Source of the DNA: Paenibacillus sp. AN1007
Lineage (GTDB): Bacteria; Bacillota; Bacilli; Paenibacillales; Paenibacillaceae
Direction of reading: 5' to 3'
Assembly: GCF_040702995.1 (NCBI RefSeq)
Contig: NZ_CP159992.1
Location: 5,219,501-5,283,500, forward strand
Length of the DNA: 64,000 nt
Shown in pieces: positions 50,533 to 60,137 of this stretch. Positions within the stretch are counted from its first letter, which is position 1; each line of letters opens with the position of its first letter. Below the pieces are notes generated by a model. It was not told the origin of the DNA, ran no database searches, and worked only from the letters and a program-made list of their open reading frames with translations. Made by a program: the position numbers and the translations under genes.

Positions 50533-52293
50533 ATGCTGCTCGAAGCCATCTTTCATCAACCCAAACGGAACTGGGCCTATGCCTATGACCAGGATACCAT
50601 TCGTCTGCGACTGCGGGCCAAAAAGAATGATCTGACCGAAGTTTTTGCCCTGACAGGGGATAAATATGCATGGGAAGAAACCCGGGATATGGTTCCTCTG
50701 ACCAAATTCACATCGGACTCCATGTTTGATTATTACGAAGGGGAGGTCAAGCCTCCGTATCACCGTTTGAAATATGCTTTTCTGCTCAAAAATGAAGATG
50801 AAAATATCTGGATGACCGAGACGGATTTCCAGGAAGAAGAACCTGATGATCCGGGCCGCATGTTCCAGTTCCCTTATATTCATGCCGGGGCTGTATTTAC
50901 ACCTCCCGCCTGGGTGAAGGATGCGGTTTTTTATCAGATTTTCCCCGAGCGTTTCGCAAACGGCAACCCTGAAATCAATCCCAAAGAGGTCGAACCCTGG
51001 GGCGGAGAACCTACACCATTTAACTTCTTTGGTGGTGACCTGCAGGGAGTCATGGATCATCTTGATTATCTTAGCGACTTAGGTATCAATGCGATCTATT
51101 TCACCCCAATTTTTGAAGCGAGGACCAATCATAAATACGATACCGAGGACTATCTGCGCGTAGACCGTCATTTCGGTGATGCGGATACCATCAAACGATT
51201 GGTAAAGATGTGCCATGAACGTGGTATCCGTATACTGCTGGATGCCGTGTTTAACCATTCCGGCAAAACATTTGCTCCGTTCCTCGACGTACAGAAGCAT
51301 GGTGCCGCATCTAAATACAAAGACTGGTTCCATATTCACGAGTTCCCGTTAGACGTGAAGGATGGCATTCCAACCTATGAGACATTCGGATTCGAAGCAC
51401 ATATGCCCAAGTTGAATACGGAGAATCCGGATGTAAAGGCATATTTGCTGGAGGTAGCCGAATATTGGATCAAGGAAGTTGGCACAGACGGCTGGCGTCT
51501 TGACGTAGCAGACGAAGTAGACGATGCCTTTTGGCGGGATTTCCGCCGCGTTGTCAAAACAGCCAACCCGGATGCTTATATTCTGGGAGAAATATGGAAT
51601 GAATCTTCTGCCTGGCTGCAGGGCGACCAGTTCGATGCTGCGATGAACTATCCGTTTACCGCTGCTGTGAATGGATTCTTCGTTGAAGATAAAATGCACG
51701 CTGAACAATTTGCCAACTCGATCGGCCGCCAGTTATCAAGATACCCGCTTCAGGCAAGCGAGGTCGCATTCAATTTGCTGGACAGTCACGACACTCCGCG
51801 GCTGTTAACCCTGTGCGAGGGTGATCAGCGCAAGATGAAGCTGGCTGCATTGTTCCAGTTCAGTTATATGGGAGCTCCTTGTATCTATTACGGTGACGAG
51901 ATCGGGCTGGACGGTGAACATGATCCGGGATGCCGCAAATGTATGGAATGGGACGAAGCAAAGCAGGATCGGGAGCTGTTTAGCTTTTATCACAAGCTGA
52001 TTGCCCTGCGTCATGCTCATCCTGCACTGCGCGCTGCGGGAACCGTTCGTTTCCTGCAGGCCAAGGCAGGAGGCAGCCAGCTTGTAATGGAGCGGCAAAG
52101 TGACGAGGAGCGCATTCTGATTCTGTTCAACCGTTCGGAGGAAACAGCCATCGTTGAACTGGAAGCAGGGGATCAGCCATGGACCGAGCTGTTTGAAGGC
52201 AGCCACCGGACTGCCCTGGAAGATGGTGTACTTGCCATAGAACTCCCTGCCTACGGATATGCGGTGATGCGTACCGAGTTAGAGAATACCTAG
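50533..52293 (+). CDS. GH13 neopullulanase / cyclomaltodextrinase-type glycosidase
   Basis: A 586-residue cytoplasmic glycoside hydrolase of family 13, subfamily of neopullulanase, cyclomaltodextrinase and maltogenic amylase. The N-terminal beta-sandwich (residues 1 to about 125, LLEAIFHQPKRNWAYAYD) is the dimerisation domain of the subfamily. The barrel shows DAVFNHSGK, the nucleophile in DGWRLDVADEV, the acid/base in LGEIWNES and the transition-state Asp in LLDSHDTPR. No signal peptide, so it acts on imported dextrins. I chose the ATG at 50533 because GGGAGG lies 7 nt upstream. Confidence 0.92.
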   Translation: MLLEAIFHQPKRNWAYAYDQDTIRLRLRAKKNDLTEVFALTGDKYAWEETRDMVPLTKFTSDSMFDYYEGEVKPPYHRLKYAFLLKNEDENIWMTETDFQEEEPDDPGRMFQFPYIHAGAVFTPPAWVKDAVFYQIFPERFANGNPEINPKEVEPWGGEPTPFNFFGGDLQGVMDHLDYLSDLGINAIYFTPIFEARTNHKYDTEDYLRVDRHFGDADTIKRLVKMCHERGIRILLDAVFNHSGKTFAPFLDVQKHGAASKYKDWFHIHEFPLDVKDGIPTYETFGFEAHMPKLNTENPDVKAYLLEVAEYWIKEVGTDGWRLDVADEVDDAFWRDFRRVVKTANPDAYILGEIWNESSAWLQGDQFDAAMNYPFTAAVNGFFVEDKMHAEQFANSIGRQLSRYPLQASEVAFNLLDSHDTPRLLTLCEGDQRKMKLAALFQFSYMGAPCIYYGDEIGLDGEHDPGCRKCMEWDEAKQDRELFSFYHKLIALRHAHPALRAAGTVRFLQAKAGGSQLVMERQSDEERILILFNRSEETAIVELEAGDQPWTELFEGSHRTALEDGVLAIELPAYGYAVMRTELENT

Positions 52294-52377
52294 AAGAGTG
52301 AGCAGGTCAAAACCTGCAGGTGTAAGATCATTCAGATCACGCATTTGAATTCTGTACACGTTTGATCGCCAACTCCA

Positions 52378-52424
52378 AGAAAGCGTGCGGGATCCTGAAC
52401 TTTCAGGGTCCGGCACGCTTTCTC
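52378..52424. terminator. Bidirectional terminator
   Basis: AGAAAGCGTGC (52378-52388) pairs with GCACGCTTTCT (52413-52423), with CCTGA/CAGG pairing in the loop. It lies between convergent genes. Confidence 0.8.
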
Positions 52425-52568
52425 GGATTATAAGGTATTGAAATGTTTAATTTCAATCAAACAAAGGTGAACAGCTGATCGTTCATCGGCTGTTCACGCG
52501 GCTGCCTATAGTCAGGCACGATTCGGACACATCTTATCGATCAATGACCTTTAAACGTATTGGTGATC

Positions 52569-53522
52569 TTACTCAGAAGCGGTTTCTGATGTTTCTGACG
52601 CCTTATGTGCCGTACCAGCTGTCTCTTCAGATTCTGCACGCTTCGCCTTGGGTTTAGCCAGCTTCTCCATCATTTTACGACCCGTTGGTGTCTGGGCCAG
52701 CCCGCCCTGCGCTGTCTCGCGATGACGGCTTGGCATAGCGCTGCCCACCTCCAGCATGACATCGATAACTTCATCAGACGGGATGGCACTGCGAACACCA
52801 GCGAGCGCCATGTCAGCCGCAGCCAGTGCCGTAACGGCTCCAAGTCCGTTACGAACGATGCACGGAATTTCAACAAGCCCGGCTACGGGATCACAGATGA
52901 GGCCCAATGTATTTTTTAAAGCCAATCCAACGGCATGCACGACCTGCTCCGGTTTACCGCCTCTCAGCTCCACCATCGCACCGGCAGCCATGCCAATCGC
53001 AGAACCAACCTCTGCCTGACAGCCGCCTTCCGCACCGGAAATAAATGAATTGTTGGCAATCACATATCCGATGGCTCCGGCACAGAACAGTCCATTCACC
53101 AAGTGTTCATCAGTCCAGCCGAAACGCTCCTGCGAACTGATGAACACCCCCGGAATGATACCGCAAGATCCCGCCGTTGGCGTAGCCACGATACGTCCCA
53201 TTGAAGCATTCACTTCAGATACGCACAATGCATAAGCCATAGCAAGGGCAGAGGCATCACCAGAACATGTTTCCCCTTGGCGAATATATTCGGCCATCTT
53301 TTTCCCGTCTCCACCTGTCAGTCCACTGCGCGAGGTTGTATCTTCTGTAAGACCTTTGCGAACGGCTTCCTTCATTACCTGATAGTACTCCGACATCTGC
53401 TTCACCACGTCTGCTTCCGGTGTGTTCGTCTCCTGCACCTGCTCTTCAATCATCAGCTGCGCAATCGTTTTGGACTCCGCTGTGCAGATTGAGTTTAACT
53501 CATGCAAATGTTTAAATCGCAT
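52569..53522 (-). CDS. sdaAA: L-serine dehydratase, alpha subunit (iron-sulfur)
   Basis: A 317-residue subunit that with SdaAB deaminates L-serine to pyruvate and ammonia using an oxygen-labile 4Fe-4S cluster. Cluster cysteines are visible in TAGSCGIIPG, EGGCQAEVGSA and NTLGLICDPVAG, with a further Cys in VEIPCIVRNG. The last 30 residues are a Lys/Glu/Thr-rich extension. I chose the ATG at 53522, which overlaps the end of sdaAB by 11 nt and has GAGGGG upstream. Confidence 0.93.
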   Translation of the reverse strand: MRFKHLHELNSICTAESKTIAQLMIEEQVQETNTPEADVVKQMSEYYQVMKEAVRKGLTEDTTSRSGLTGGDGKKMAEYIRQGETCSGDASALAMAYALCVSEVNASMGRIVATPTAGSCGIIPGVFISSQERFGWTDEHLVNGLFCAGAIGYVIANNSFISGAEGGCQAEVGSAIGMAAGAMVELRGGKPEQVVHAVGLALKNTLGLICDPVAGLVEIPCIVRNGLGAVTALAAADMALAGVRSAIPSDEVIDVMLEVGSAMPSRHRETAQGGLAQTPTGRKMMEKLAKPKAKRAESEETAGTAHKASETSETASE

Positions 53523-54201
53523 TCGGGTCAACCCCTCTCTTCAGATCAATCACACGAATATCCAGCACATGATCCAGTGAACGGAGTTTCTTCAAAACCT
53601 CTTCACTCGGAGGTGCATCCATTTCCATCGCCGTTAAAGCTTCACCATCGCGCGCCTTCCGGTCCACCTGCATGTATCCGATATTCACGCCGGAGGAGCT
53701 GATCGTTGATGTCACAGATGCGAGCACTCCTGCCTTATCCGCATGACGCAGGACCAGTGTCGGAAACTCCCCGCTGATCTGTACACGAAAGTCGTTCAAT
53801 GCATGTACAGATACACTGCCTCCACCAATGGAAGCCCCCTTTAAAGAGCATTCCCGATCACCGTGCCATAGTTCAATTTTGACCGTGTTCGGATGAGGAG
53901 CCGGCAGACCACTCGTGTAGAATTCTACCTCCATACCCGCTTCAGCCGCATACTGCTCTGCATCGGGAATGCGAGGATCATCTGTAGCATAATCGAGCAG
54001 GCCCCCGATCAGTGCGAGATCAGTCCCGTGCCCTTGGTAGGTATCTGCAAATGAACCATACAGGGTAAGCCTTGCACGTTCTGGCGTACAGCCCAACCAT
54101 TGACACGCAATTCGGCCCAGTCTTGCGGCACCGGCTGTATGTGAACTGGATGGCCCTGTCATCGACGGACCGATAATTGAAAAAACATCTTTAAATCGCA
54201 C
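53512..54201 (-). CDS. sdaAB: L-serine dehydratase, beta subunit
   Basis: A 229-residue subunit. It has the SIIGPSMTGPSSSHTAGAARLG segment of the family and a C-terminal ACT domain (TLVLRHADKAGVLASVTSTIS, NIGYMQVDRK), which probably senses amino acids. I chose the GTG at 54201 because GGAGGG lies 7 nt upstream; the open frame begins a few codons earlier at a TTG that is itself part of that site. It is the first gene after the glycine riboswitch. Confidence 0.92.
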   Translation of the reverse strand: MRFKDVFSIIGPSMTGPSSSHTAGAARLGRIACQWLGCTPERARLTLYGSFADTYQGHGTDLALIGGLLDYATDDPRIPDAEQYAAEAGMEVEFYTSGLPAPHPNTVKIELWHGDRECSLKGASIGGGSVSVHALNDFRVQISGEFPTLVLRHADKAGVLASVTSTISSSGVNIGYMQVDRKARDGEALTAMEMDAPPSEEVLKKLRSLDHVLDIRVIDLKRGVDPNAI

Positions 54202-54284
54202 CTTATAACCCTCCAATTGGTTTCGTCATCGTCATTCAGACAATACCCGCCACTATGTTCCTTGATCTACTGAATGATGACAAT

Positions 54285-54630
54285 AAAAAAGGACAGAAGA
54301 AGGCCGTTAGCCCTCTCTCTGTCCTTGATACCTGAGAGTTTCATGATCACAGCACCGGGCAGAACAGGATCAAGTACATTCCAGTACACGTCTGTTCGCC
54401 GGCTGAAGAATCATATACCCCTTGGGTGGCGCTTCTTTCGCGCACTCTCCAGAGCTGCGTCCAACGATGGTACATTTACCTGAGAGATTAACGATTATGC
54501 CGGGTGCATAATCGCTTGCTCCTTCGGTGCCTTAAGCCTGCCTATACATTCCAGTTTCGGCATCTGCTGTATGCAGCATATCGATTGGTAACATATTGAA
54601 TCAGCCCGCTCAGGTCTCTCCCGCTCGTTA
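54285..54630 (-). promoter_or_regulatory. Tandem glycine riboswitch with terminator, upstream of sdaAB-sdaAA
   Basis: On the minus strand aptamer 1 shows CGGGAGAGACC (about 54626-54616), CACCGAAGGAGCAAG, and AATCTCTCAGGTAAA (about 54489-54475). Aptamer 2 shows CTCTGGAGAGTG (about 54454), GCGCCACCCAAGGGG and AAACTCTCAGGTATCAAGG (about 54341-54323). The paired motif sets are the signature of tandem glycine aptamers. A terminator follows: GGACAGAGA (54324-54316) with TCTTCTGTCC (54300-54291) then TTTTTT; it shares bases with the end of aptamer 2, so glycine binding probably prevents it. The start codon is about 85 nt beyond. Confidence 0.9.
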
Positions 54631-54695
54631 TCATTCGCTGTATTCTTTTATTTCATTACGAAATTTCAAGTGTTGGCATTCATTCAATCATATAC

Positions 54696-54724
54696 AGAGT
54701 AATATGACGCACTGCATATGTCAA
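54696..54724 (-). promoter_or_regulatory. Promoter of the glycine riboswitch transcript
   Basis: TTGACA (54724-54719) and TACTCT (54701-54696) are 17 nt apart on the minus strand, giving a start near 54689 and about 60 nt before aptamer 1. Confidence 0.6.
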
Positions 54725-54830
54725 CAAAAGTGACGTAATCTCAAAGCACTTCATTTTTCTCTATATTATATGCGCTTTTCATTAGGATTGTTCGATGCTT
54801 GTTCCATATCTTTCATACCCGGAATACGAC

Positions 54831-55922
54831 TTACTTTGCTTTCGGAATCTGAAGAGCTTCTGCCCATGCCTGCAGTTTCTCCACTGTCCATGAATCATTC
54901 TCACCCATGATCGAGTAACGCATGCCCTTCTCACTCCATGACAAGTTGCGGATGATAGACATATACGAACCTTCCGTATCGCGAATACTTACCTTCTTTT
55001 CCTCTGGCAGCAGGTTCTCATCTACGTTTTCCTCTGGTGCTGTGAATACAGTCATACTGATCTCCGGCTTGTTATCTTTCACATAGTATAACGTCACCTC
55101 ATCCCGGCCGTGCTCACCCATGGACGAAGTCAGCTCAATTCTGGACAATTCCATATCTTGACCAACGTACTGCAGGAAAGCCCCTCCAACGGCCTTCTCT
55201 GCCTCTTCGAGAGATACCTCTTTGTTATTCATCACATCATTCATTTTTTTCACTTCCACATCTGCCGGAATGTCCAGCTTGAACGTTTCGTCCGTGAACT
55301 CGGGATTGTAATCAATCCGGTCATACAGAACTTCTGATCTGGTATCCCCATACGTACTGGTCGCTTTGACAATCATCCACTTTTTGGGGTTTATCCAATA
55401 CTCGGACGAAATGGACAGTGAATTCTCGTCCTTCGGCGTTAGTTCAATATGGACCACCTCTTGACCTTGAAGCTTCTCTTGACCCAGCATCTTCACGTTA
55501 TGCGTATCACGCATCCGCTCCAGCTGATCTACCAGCATCTGCTTCTGGGTTTGGTTAGGCTCCTGCTGGAACGCGGATGAATCCATTGAAAATGCAGTTT
55601 TTGCCTCTTTCTCATAGATCAGAACCTCTGATCCGTTATGAACAGCAGAGCTTACATTTCCATTATCATCTGTCTCAACCCGCTGCTGTCCTGTTTTTCC
55701 ATCTACCCATTCCTTCACCTTTATGGTGTTCGTAATCTTCTCATCCGTCCACATCTTTAACACACCTTCTGCATAGTAGGACGCCGGCTCCGACTCGGCA
55801 GTAATAATTTTTTCAATCATGTCATCCCCTGACATACCAAGCAGCTCCTTTTCTGCACAACCTGCAAATAGTGAACCTGCGATCAAGACTGCCCCTATCA
55901 ACTTCCATCCGTTTTTAATCAT
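54831..55922 (-). CDS. LolA/RseB-like lipoprotein
   Basis: A 363-residue lipoprotein with lipobox FAGC (Cys22). The mature protein resembles the LolA/LppX/RseB half-barrel fold used to bind lipids (ASYYAEGVLKMWTDEKITNTIKVKEWVDG, EVVHIELTPKDENSLSISSEYWINPKKWMIVKATSTYG, YNPEFTDETFKLDIPADVEV). The C-terminal 120 residues form a second domain. It is the last gene of an operon with a response regulator and kinase, from which it is 16 nt distant. It may act as the sensor's accessory or be its output; the ligand is unknown. Confidence 0.75.
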   Translation of the reverse strand: MIKNGWKLIGAVLIAGSLFAGCAEKELLGMSGDDMIEKIITAESEPASYYAEGVLKMWTDEKITNTIKVKEWVDGKTGQQRVETDDNGNVSSAVHNGSEVLIYEKEAKTAFSMDSSAFQQEPNQTQKQMLVDQLERMRDTHNVKMLGQEKLQGQEVVHIELTPKDENSLSISSEYWINPKKWMIVKATSTYGDTRSEVLYDRIDYNPEFTDETFKLDIPADVEVKKMNDVMNNKEVSLEEAEKAVGGAFLQYVGQDMELSRIELTSSMGEHGRDEVTLYYVKDNKPEISMTVFTAPEENVDENLLPEEKKVSIRDTEGSYMSIIRNLSWSEKGMRYSIMGENDSWTVEKLQAWAEALQIPKAK

Positions 55923-55938
55923 AAATCATCATCCTTCC

Positions 55939-57435
55939 TTAGATTATATCCAGTGTTTCATCCGGGTTCCTTCTTTCCGGCAATCGGCAAGCAGCTGCAG
56001 TACCGTATTGTTCAGAGGACCACATACGTATATCCCCTCCGTGTTTTAATGCGATTCTTCTCGCTATGCTTAATCCTAATCCAGAGCCTCCTGCATAACC
56101 GCCCATCTGCTCTTCGTGATATTGAACGTACGGCTCAAAAATCCGCTCGAGCTGTTCTGCCGGAATAGGAGGGCCTTCATTGTGCACGACTATCAGTGCT
56201 GCTCCGGTTCTGTACGCATCCAGTTCCGCGCCCAGGGATGGATCGACCCATCCGGGCAGTTCCGCTTCGGAATCAATTACAGCGAGCCCGATACTCCCTT
56301 GGGGCGGAGTGTAGCGAAGCGCATTATGCACCAGATTATCAGTCAGACGCATCAGTGATTCAGGATGAACCCGGTAATCGTGACTTGTACGTACAGACAT
56401 CCGCATATTGTAGTTTTCACGTTCCGCAAGTTCTCTGTAACTGCCAAGCAGCATTTCGAAGAACTCTTCTCCTTCTACCTCAACCATAGCCAGCTCTGAA
56501 TCACCAGAACCTAGTGCTGTATACGTTTCAAGCTCTCCTATCATCCGTTTCATACGCTCCACATTTCGAGCAATAACCTCTTTATATTCCTGTCTTTCTA
56601 ATCGTTTGGAGCCTGTATCCATACTGAGTGCTTCCGCGTAAGCACTGATCGACATCAGAGGTGTCTTTAGGTCATGAGACAGAGAAGCCACAATCATCTC
56701 TTTTTCTTTTTGCTGCTTCTCCACTTCCATCTGAGACTCTCTGATGGTCTGCTGCATTGCATCAAATTGCTGTAACAACATACCCATTTCGTCACTGCGA
56801 ACGCCGCCCCTTATCTCATCCGGTCTTTCTCCACGGGCAAACGCGTCCATCCTGTTCATCAACATCTTCATAGGGAAGAAAAGCTTGCGGGATAACAACC
56901 ACAACACCGTTCCGTACAAGATAACAAAGAATACAACTGCCCCGCTGATCACCCAGATTGTTCGAATCGATAATCCTTCCAGCCAAGCTTGACGCAGCAT
57001 CGTTATTTCATAAATTCCTGCCAGTTCCCCTTGATTCCAGACCGGTTTTTTCAGCGAAAACGTGCGATGGCGCATCTGCAGGTTATACAGGTTCCGATAT
57101 AATTCAGAGCTTCTTACTGTATATCCACTTGTTGACCAAGCATTTCCGCCAGAAGTGTAGACCCGAATACCAGAGGGCAGATATAGATTGAAACTCAGCT
57201 GTTCGCTGGCAAGGGCAGATAGAGTTTGATTACGCCCCGGGGATTGCAGTGAGTACAGCGTTGGATCATTCAGCACCTTCTCTATCGGAGCAAGGCGTTC
57301 GGTCAACTCCACATACTCCCCTACTGCACGCTGATTCTCATAATAATTGTATAAGGAAAACAAGGCCCAGCCTGCTGCCACAGGCAGCAGCATGACAATC
57401 AGGAAAGCAAGCATCAGCCAATATTTCAGCCTCAT
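55939..57435 (-). CDS. Sensor histidine kinase
   Basis: A 498-residue membrane kinase. TM1 is YWLMLAFLIVMLLPVAAGWALFSL, followed by an extracellular domain of about 130 residues, TM2 (TIWVISGAVVFFVILYGTVLWLL), HAMP, a phospho-His in VASLSHDLKTPLMSIS and the ATPase boxes (LTDNLVHNALRYT, GSGLGLSIARRI). An insertion of about 25 residues (ELPGWVDPSLGAELDAYRTG) interrupts the ATPase domain before VVHNEGPPIP. I chose the ATG at 57435 because it overlaps the response-regulator stop as ATGA. Confidence 0.9.
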   Translation of the reverse strand: MRLKYWLMLAFLIVMLLPVAAGWALFSLYNYYENQRAVGEYVELTERLAPIEKVLNDPTLYSLQSPGRNQTLSALASEQLSFNLYLPSGIRVYTSGGNAWSTSGYTVRSSELYRNLYNLQMRHRTFSLKKPVWNQGELAGIYEITMLRQAWLEGLSIRTIWVISGAVVFFVILYGTVLWLLSRKLFFPMKMLMNRMDAFARGERPDEIRGGVRSDEMGMLLQQFDAMQQTIRESQMEVEKQQKEKEMIVASLSHDLKTPLMSISAYAEALSMDTGSKRLERQEYKEVIARNVERMKRMIGELETYTALGSGDSELAMVEVEGEEFFEMLLGSYRELAERENYNMRMSVRTSHDYRVHPESLMRLTDNLVHNALRYTPPQGSIGLAVIDSEAELPGWVDPSLGAELDAYRTGAALIVVHNEGPPIPAEQLERIFEPYVQYHEEQMGGYAGGSGLGLSIARRIALKHGGDIRMWSSEQYGTAAACRLPERRNPDETLDII

Positions 57436-58154
57436 TCGACCCGCTCCCCGATAAAACGATAACCACTTCCCCATACGGTTTGAATCCAGCGCGGCTGGTG
57501 CGGCTCGTCTCCCAGTTTTGCTCGCAAACTTTTGATGTGCACGGTAACTGTGCTGGAGCTTCCTTCAGCCGATTGACCCCACACATGTTCGTAAATTTCT
57601 GTTTTCGTGAAAGCCCGATTTGGATGTGAAGCCAGAAGAAGCAGCAGTGCTCCTTCTTTTCCCGTGAGCTGCAGTTCCTCACCGTGCAGTTTCACCTGTT
57701 GATTTAACGGGTGAAGCGTCAATCCATCATTGTATTGCAGAAGAACAGAATTGGATGGAGAACCGGAGCGGCCCCCTTGATACCGCCGATATCTGTTTAG
57801 ATGGGCTTCGATCCGAGCCGTAAGTTCCGCCAGACTGAAAGGTTTGGTAATATAATCATCCGCGCCCAGGCCGAGACCTTTCAGCTTGCTTTCCTCCTGC
57901 GTACGAGCACTCATGATCAATACCGGAACATCGCTGATTAACCTGACATGTTTACACACTGTAAATCCGTCCATCTCCGGCAGCATCAGATCCAGCAGTA
58001 CAAGATGATACTGTCCGTTTTTGAAATCTTCCCAGCTCTCCAGTCCGCTTGACGCCCAGGTCACTGCATACCCTTCACGGCGCAGATGGTCCATCAGAAT
58101 ACGGGCAATTTCCGGGTCATCTTCTACCAGCAGTATGTTATCCTTGTCTGTCAT
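57432..58154 (-). CDS. OmpR-family response regulator
   Basis: A 240-residue regulator. The receiver has LLVEDDPEIA, the phosphorylated Asp in LVLLDLMLPEMDG and the Lys in YITKPFSLAELT; the winged helix ends IQTVWGSGYRFIGE. GGGAGG lies 11 nt before the ATG. It heads a three-gene operon with the kinase and lipoprotein. Although the pst operon lies just upstream in the same direction, the sequence does not look like PhoP, and a terminator separates them. Confidence 0.92.
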   Translation of the reverse strand: MTDKDNILLVEDDPEIARILMDHLRREGYAVTWASSGLESWEDFKNGQYHLVLLDLMLPEMDGFTVCKHVRLISDVPVLIMSARTQEESKLKGLGLGADDYITKPFSLAELTARIEAHLNRYRRYQGGRSGSPSNSVLLQYNDGLTLHPLNQQVKLHGEELQLTGKEGALLLLLASHPNRAFTKTEIYEHVWGQSAEGSSSTVTVHIKSLRAKLGDEPHQPRWIQTVWGSGYRFIGERVE

Positions 58155-58423
58155 TGCACTTTCATCCTCCCATGACTAAAGTGTAGCGAAGAATACGTAT
58201 GATTCCGCAAAGTTTATACTTTCTTTATAATTACAGTACAGTACGTACCTCAAATTGTTAGATCGTACCCCAAAACAAAAAAGAGCCCCCTGAACTTCAG
58301 GACGCCCGAACAGTACATCACATCACAATGCCTCTTCATAACTCGTATAAACATAATTGATTTCTATTTATCCTAGCACGGCCTCTCCCATCTGGCAAAC
58401 AATCCCAAGTATTCAGAATTCAC
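58155..58423 (-). other. Intergenic between pstB and the response-regulator gene
   Basis: Apart from the pstB terminator on its right and a short CCTGAACTTCAGG palindrome near 58292, nothing is recognised. No clear promoter for the response-regulator gene was found. Confidence 0.35.
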
Positions 58424-58454
58424 AAAAAGCCCCCGGATGCATTGATCCAGGGGT
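58424..58454 (-). terminator. Terminator of the pst operon
   Basis: CCCCCGGAT (58430-58438) pairs with ATCCAGGGG (58445-58453) with one mismatch. On the minus strand the stem is followed by CTTTTTG. Confidence 0.8.
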
Positions 58455-58474
58455 TCCGTCTTCTTCTTATGATG

Positions 58475-59230
58475 TTATCCAAAACGACCCATAATATATT
58501 CCTGCGTCAGACGGTTGTCCGGATTGGTAAAGATATGTTCTGTTTCCCCATGTTCAACCAGACTGCCGAGATAAAAATAAGCCGTATAATCCGAGATGCG
58601 TGCCGCCTGCTGCATGTTATGGGTGACAATAACGATCCGCAGCTCCTGCTTCAGCTCCGAGATCAGTTCCTCGACCTTACCCGTCGATACCGGGTCAAGA
58701 GCGGACGCTGGCTCGTCAAGCAGCAGAATCTGTGGGTCAACAGACAGCGCGCGTGCGATGCAGAGACGCTGCTGCTGACCACCCGAGAGTGCCAAGGCTG
58801 ACTCATGCAGCCTGTCCTTGACCTCATCCCAGAGCGCGGCGCGGCGCAAGCTTTTTTCCACAATTTCATCCAAATCCTTTTTACTCTTCGTACCGCGATA
58901 GCGGGGGCCAAATGCGATATTGTTGTAAATGGACTTATGAAAAGGGTTTGGCTTCTGCCACACCATGCCGATCTTCTGACGAAGTTTGATCACATCCGTA
59001 CCCGGCTCATTCAGATCGTTACCATCCATCCAGATGTGTCCCTCCGTGCGTGAACCGGCAATCTCATCATTCATCCGGTTCAATGAACGGAGAAATGTTG
59101 ATTTACCGCATCCGGACGGCCCAATCAGGGCCGTTACACTGGCTTCGGGAAAAGTCAGGCTGATCTGTTTCACGGCCTGAAAATGCCCATAATATATGCT
59201 TAACTGTTCCGTACCAAATGGTATGGCCAT
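58475..59230 (-). CDS. pstB: Phosphate ABC transporter ATP-binding protein
   Basis: A 251-residue ATPase of the high-affinity phosphate importer. Walker A is GPSGCGKST, the signature is LSGGQQQRLCIARAL, Walker B is ILLLDEPASALDP and the switch His is in VIVTHNMQQA. FLRSLNRMNDEIAG and VWQKPNPFHKSIYNN are diagnostic of PstB. AAGGAGG precedes the ATG. Last gene of the operon, 13 nt after pstA. Confidence 0.96.
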   Translation of the reverse strand: MAIPFGTEQLSIYYGHFQAVKQISLTFPEASVTALIGPSGCGKSTFLRSLNRMNDEIAGSRTEGHIWMDGNDLNEPGTDVIKLRQKIGMVWQKPNPFHKSIYNNIAFGPRYRGTKSKKDLDEIVEKSLRRAALWDEVKDRLHESALALSGGQQQRLCIARALSVDPQILLLDEPASALDPVSTGKVEELISELKQELRIVIVTHNMQQAARISDYTAYFYLGSLVEHGETEHIFTNPDNRLTQEYIMGRFG

Positions 59231-59243
59231 GTAGGGTTCCTCC

Positions 59244-60137
59244 TTATTTCGAAGCTGTCATCCGGCGGTAAACCACCCGGCCGATCCAGCGTGCACTCAG
59301 ATTGAAAGCCAATACCAGAATGACCAGCACGGCAGAAGCACCTGCTGCGATTTCTTTGGAATCCGGCCCAATGCCTTCACTGTTGACTTTCCAGATATGC
59401 ACCGCTAGTGTTTCCGCAGGGCGCAGCGGGTTAATCGGTGACCTTGGGCTTGTCGGATTCCAATCCGTAAAGTCCAGCGGCGGACTGCTCATACCCGCAG
59501 TAAACATCAGCGCTGCGGCTTCACCAAAGATCCGGCCAGAGGCCAGAATGGTCCCTGTGATCAAGCTCGGCAGTGCCACAGGCAGCAGGATGGACGTAAT
59601 GATTTTCCATTTGGACAAACCTAGGGCAAGCCCTGCTTCTTTCTGCTCTTTAGGAACAGCCCGGAAGGCCTGCTCCGTCGTACGGACCATCAGCGGCAGG
59701 TTAAATATGGCCAGTGCCATTGCACCCGATAACAGGGAGAAACCAAGGCCAAACGTATTGACGATCAGCAAAAGTCCAAACAAACCGATAACGATCGACG
59801 GGAAGGATGACAATACTTCGACAACCAGACGAATGAAACTTGTAATCCGCCCCGGTTTGGCGTATTCCGCCATATAAATACCTCCGCCCCAGCCGAGCGG
59901 GATCGTAATAATCAATGTTAGAACGAGCAAAAATACAGAGTTAAAGAGCTGCGGTCCGATACCGCCGCCGCCTTTGAGCAATTGCGGTGCACTCGTCAGG
60001 AAGTGCCAGTTGATCTGTCCAATGCCCCGGAACAGAATAAATCCGAGTAAACCGAGCAAAAGCACAACAATGAAGAGAGCCAGAATTACGATGACAACTG
60101 TTGCAATTTTATCCGCTGTTTTTGGCTTCATTCTCAT
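59244..60137 (-). CDS. pstA: Phosphate ABC transporter permease PstA
   Basis: A 297-residue permease with six membrane segments. The ATPase-contact loop is KEQKEAGLALGLSKWKIITSILLP and the N-terminal LLKGGGGIGPQLFNSVFLLVLTLIITIPLG is typical of PstA. The ATG overlaps the pstC stop as ATGA, with AGGAGG upstream. Confidence 0.95.
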   Translation of the reverse strand: MRMKPKTADKIATVVIVILALFIVVLLLGLLGFILFRGIGQINWHFLTSAPQLLKGGGGIGPQLFNSVFLLVLTLIITIPLGWGGGIYMAEYAKPGRITSFIRLVVEVLSSFPSIVIGLFGLLLIVNTFGLGFSLLSGAMALAIFNLPLMVRTTEQAFRAVPKEQKEAGLALGLSKWKIITSILLPVALPSLITGTILASGRIFGEAAALMFTAGMSSPPLDFTDWNPTSPRSPINPLRPAETLAVHIWKVNSEGIGPDSKEIAAGASAVLVILVLAFNLSARWIGRVVYRRMTASK

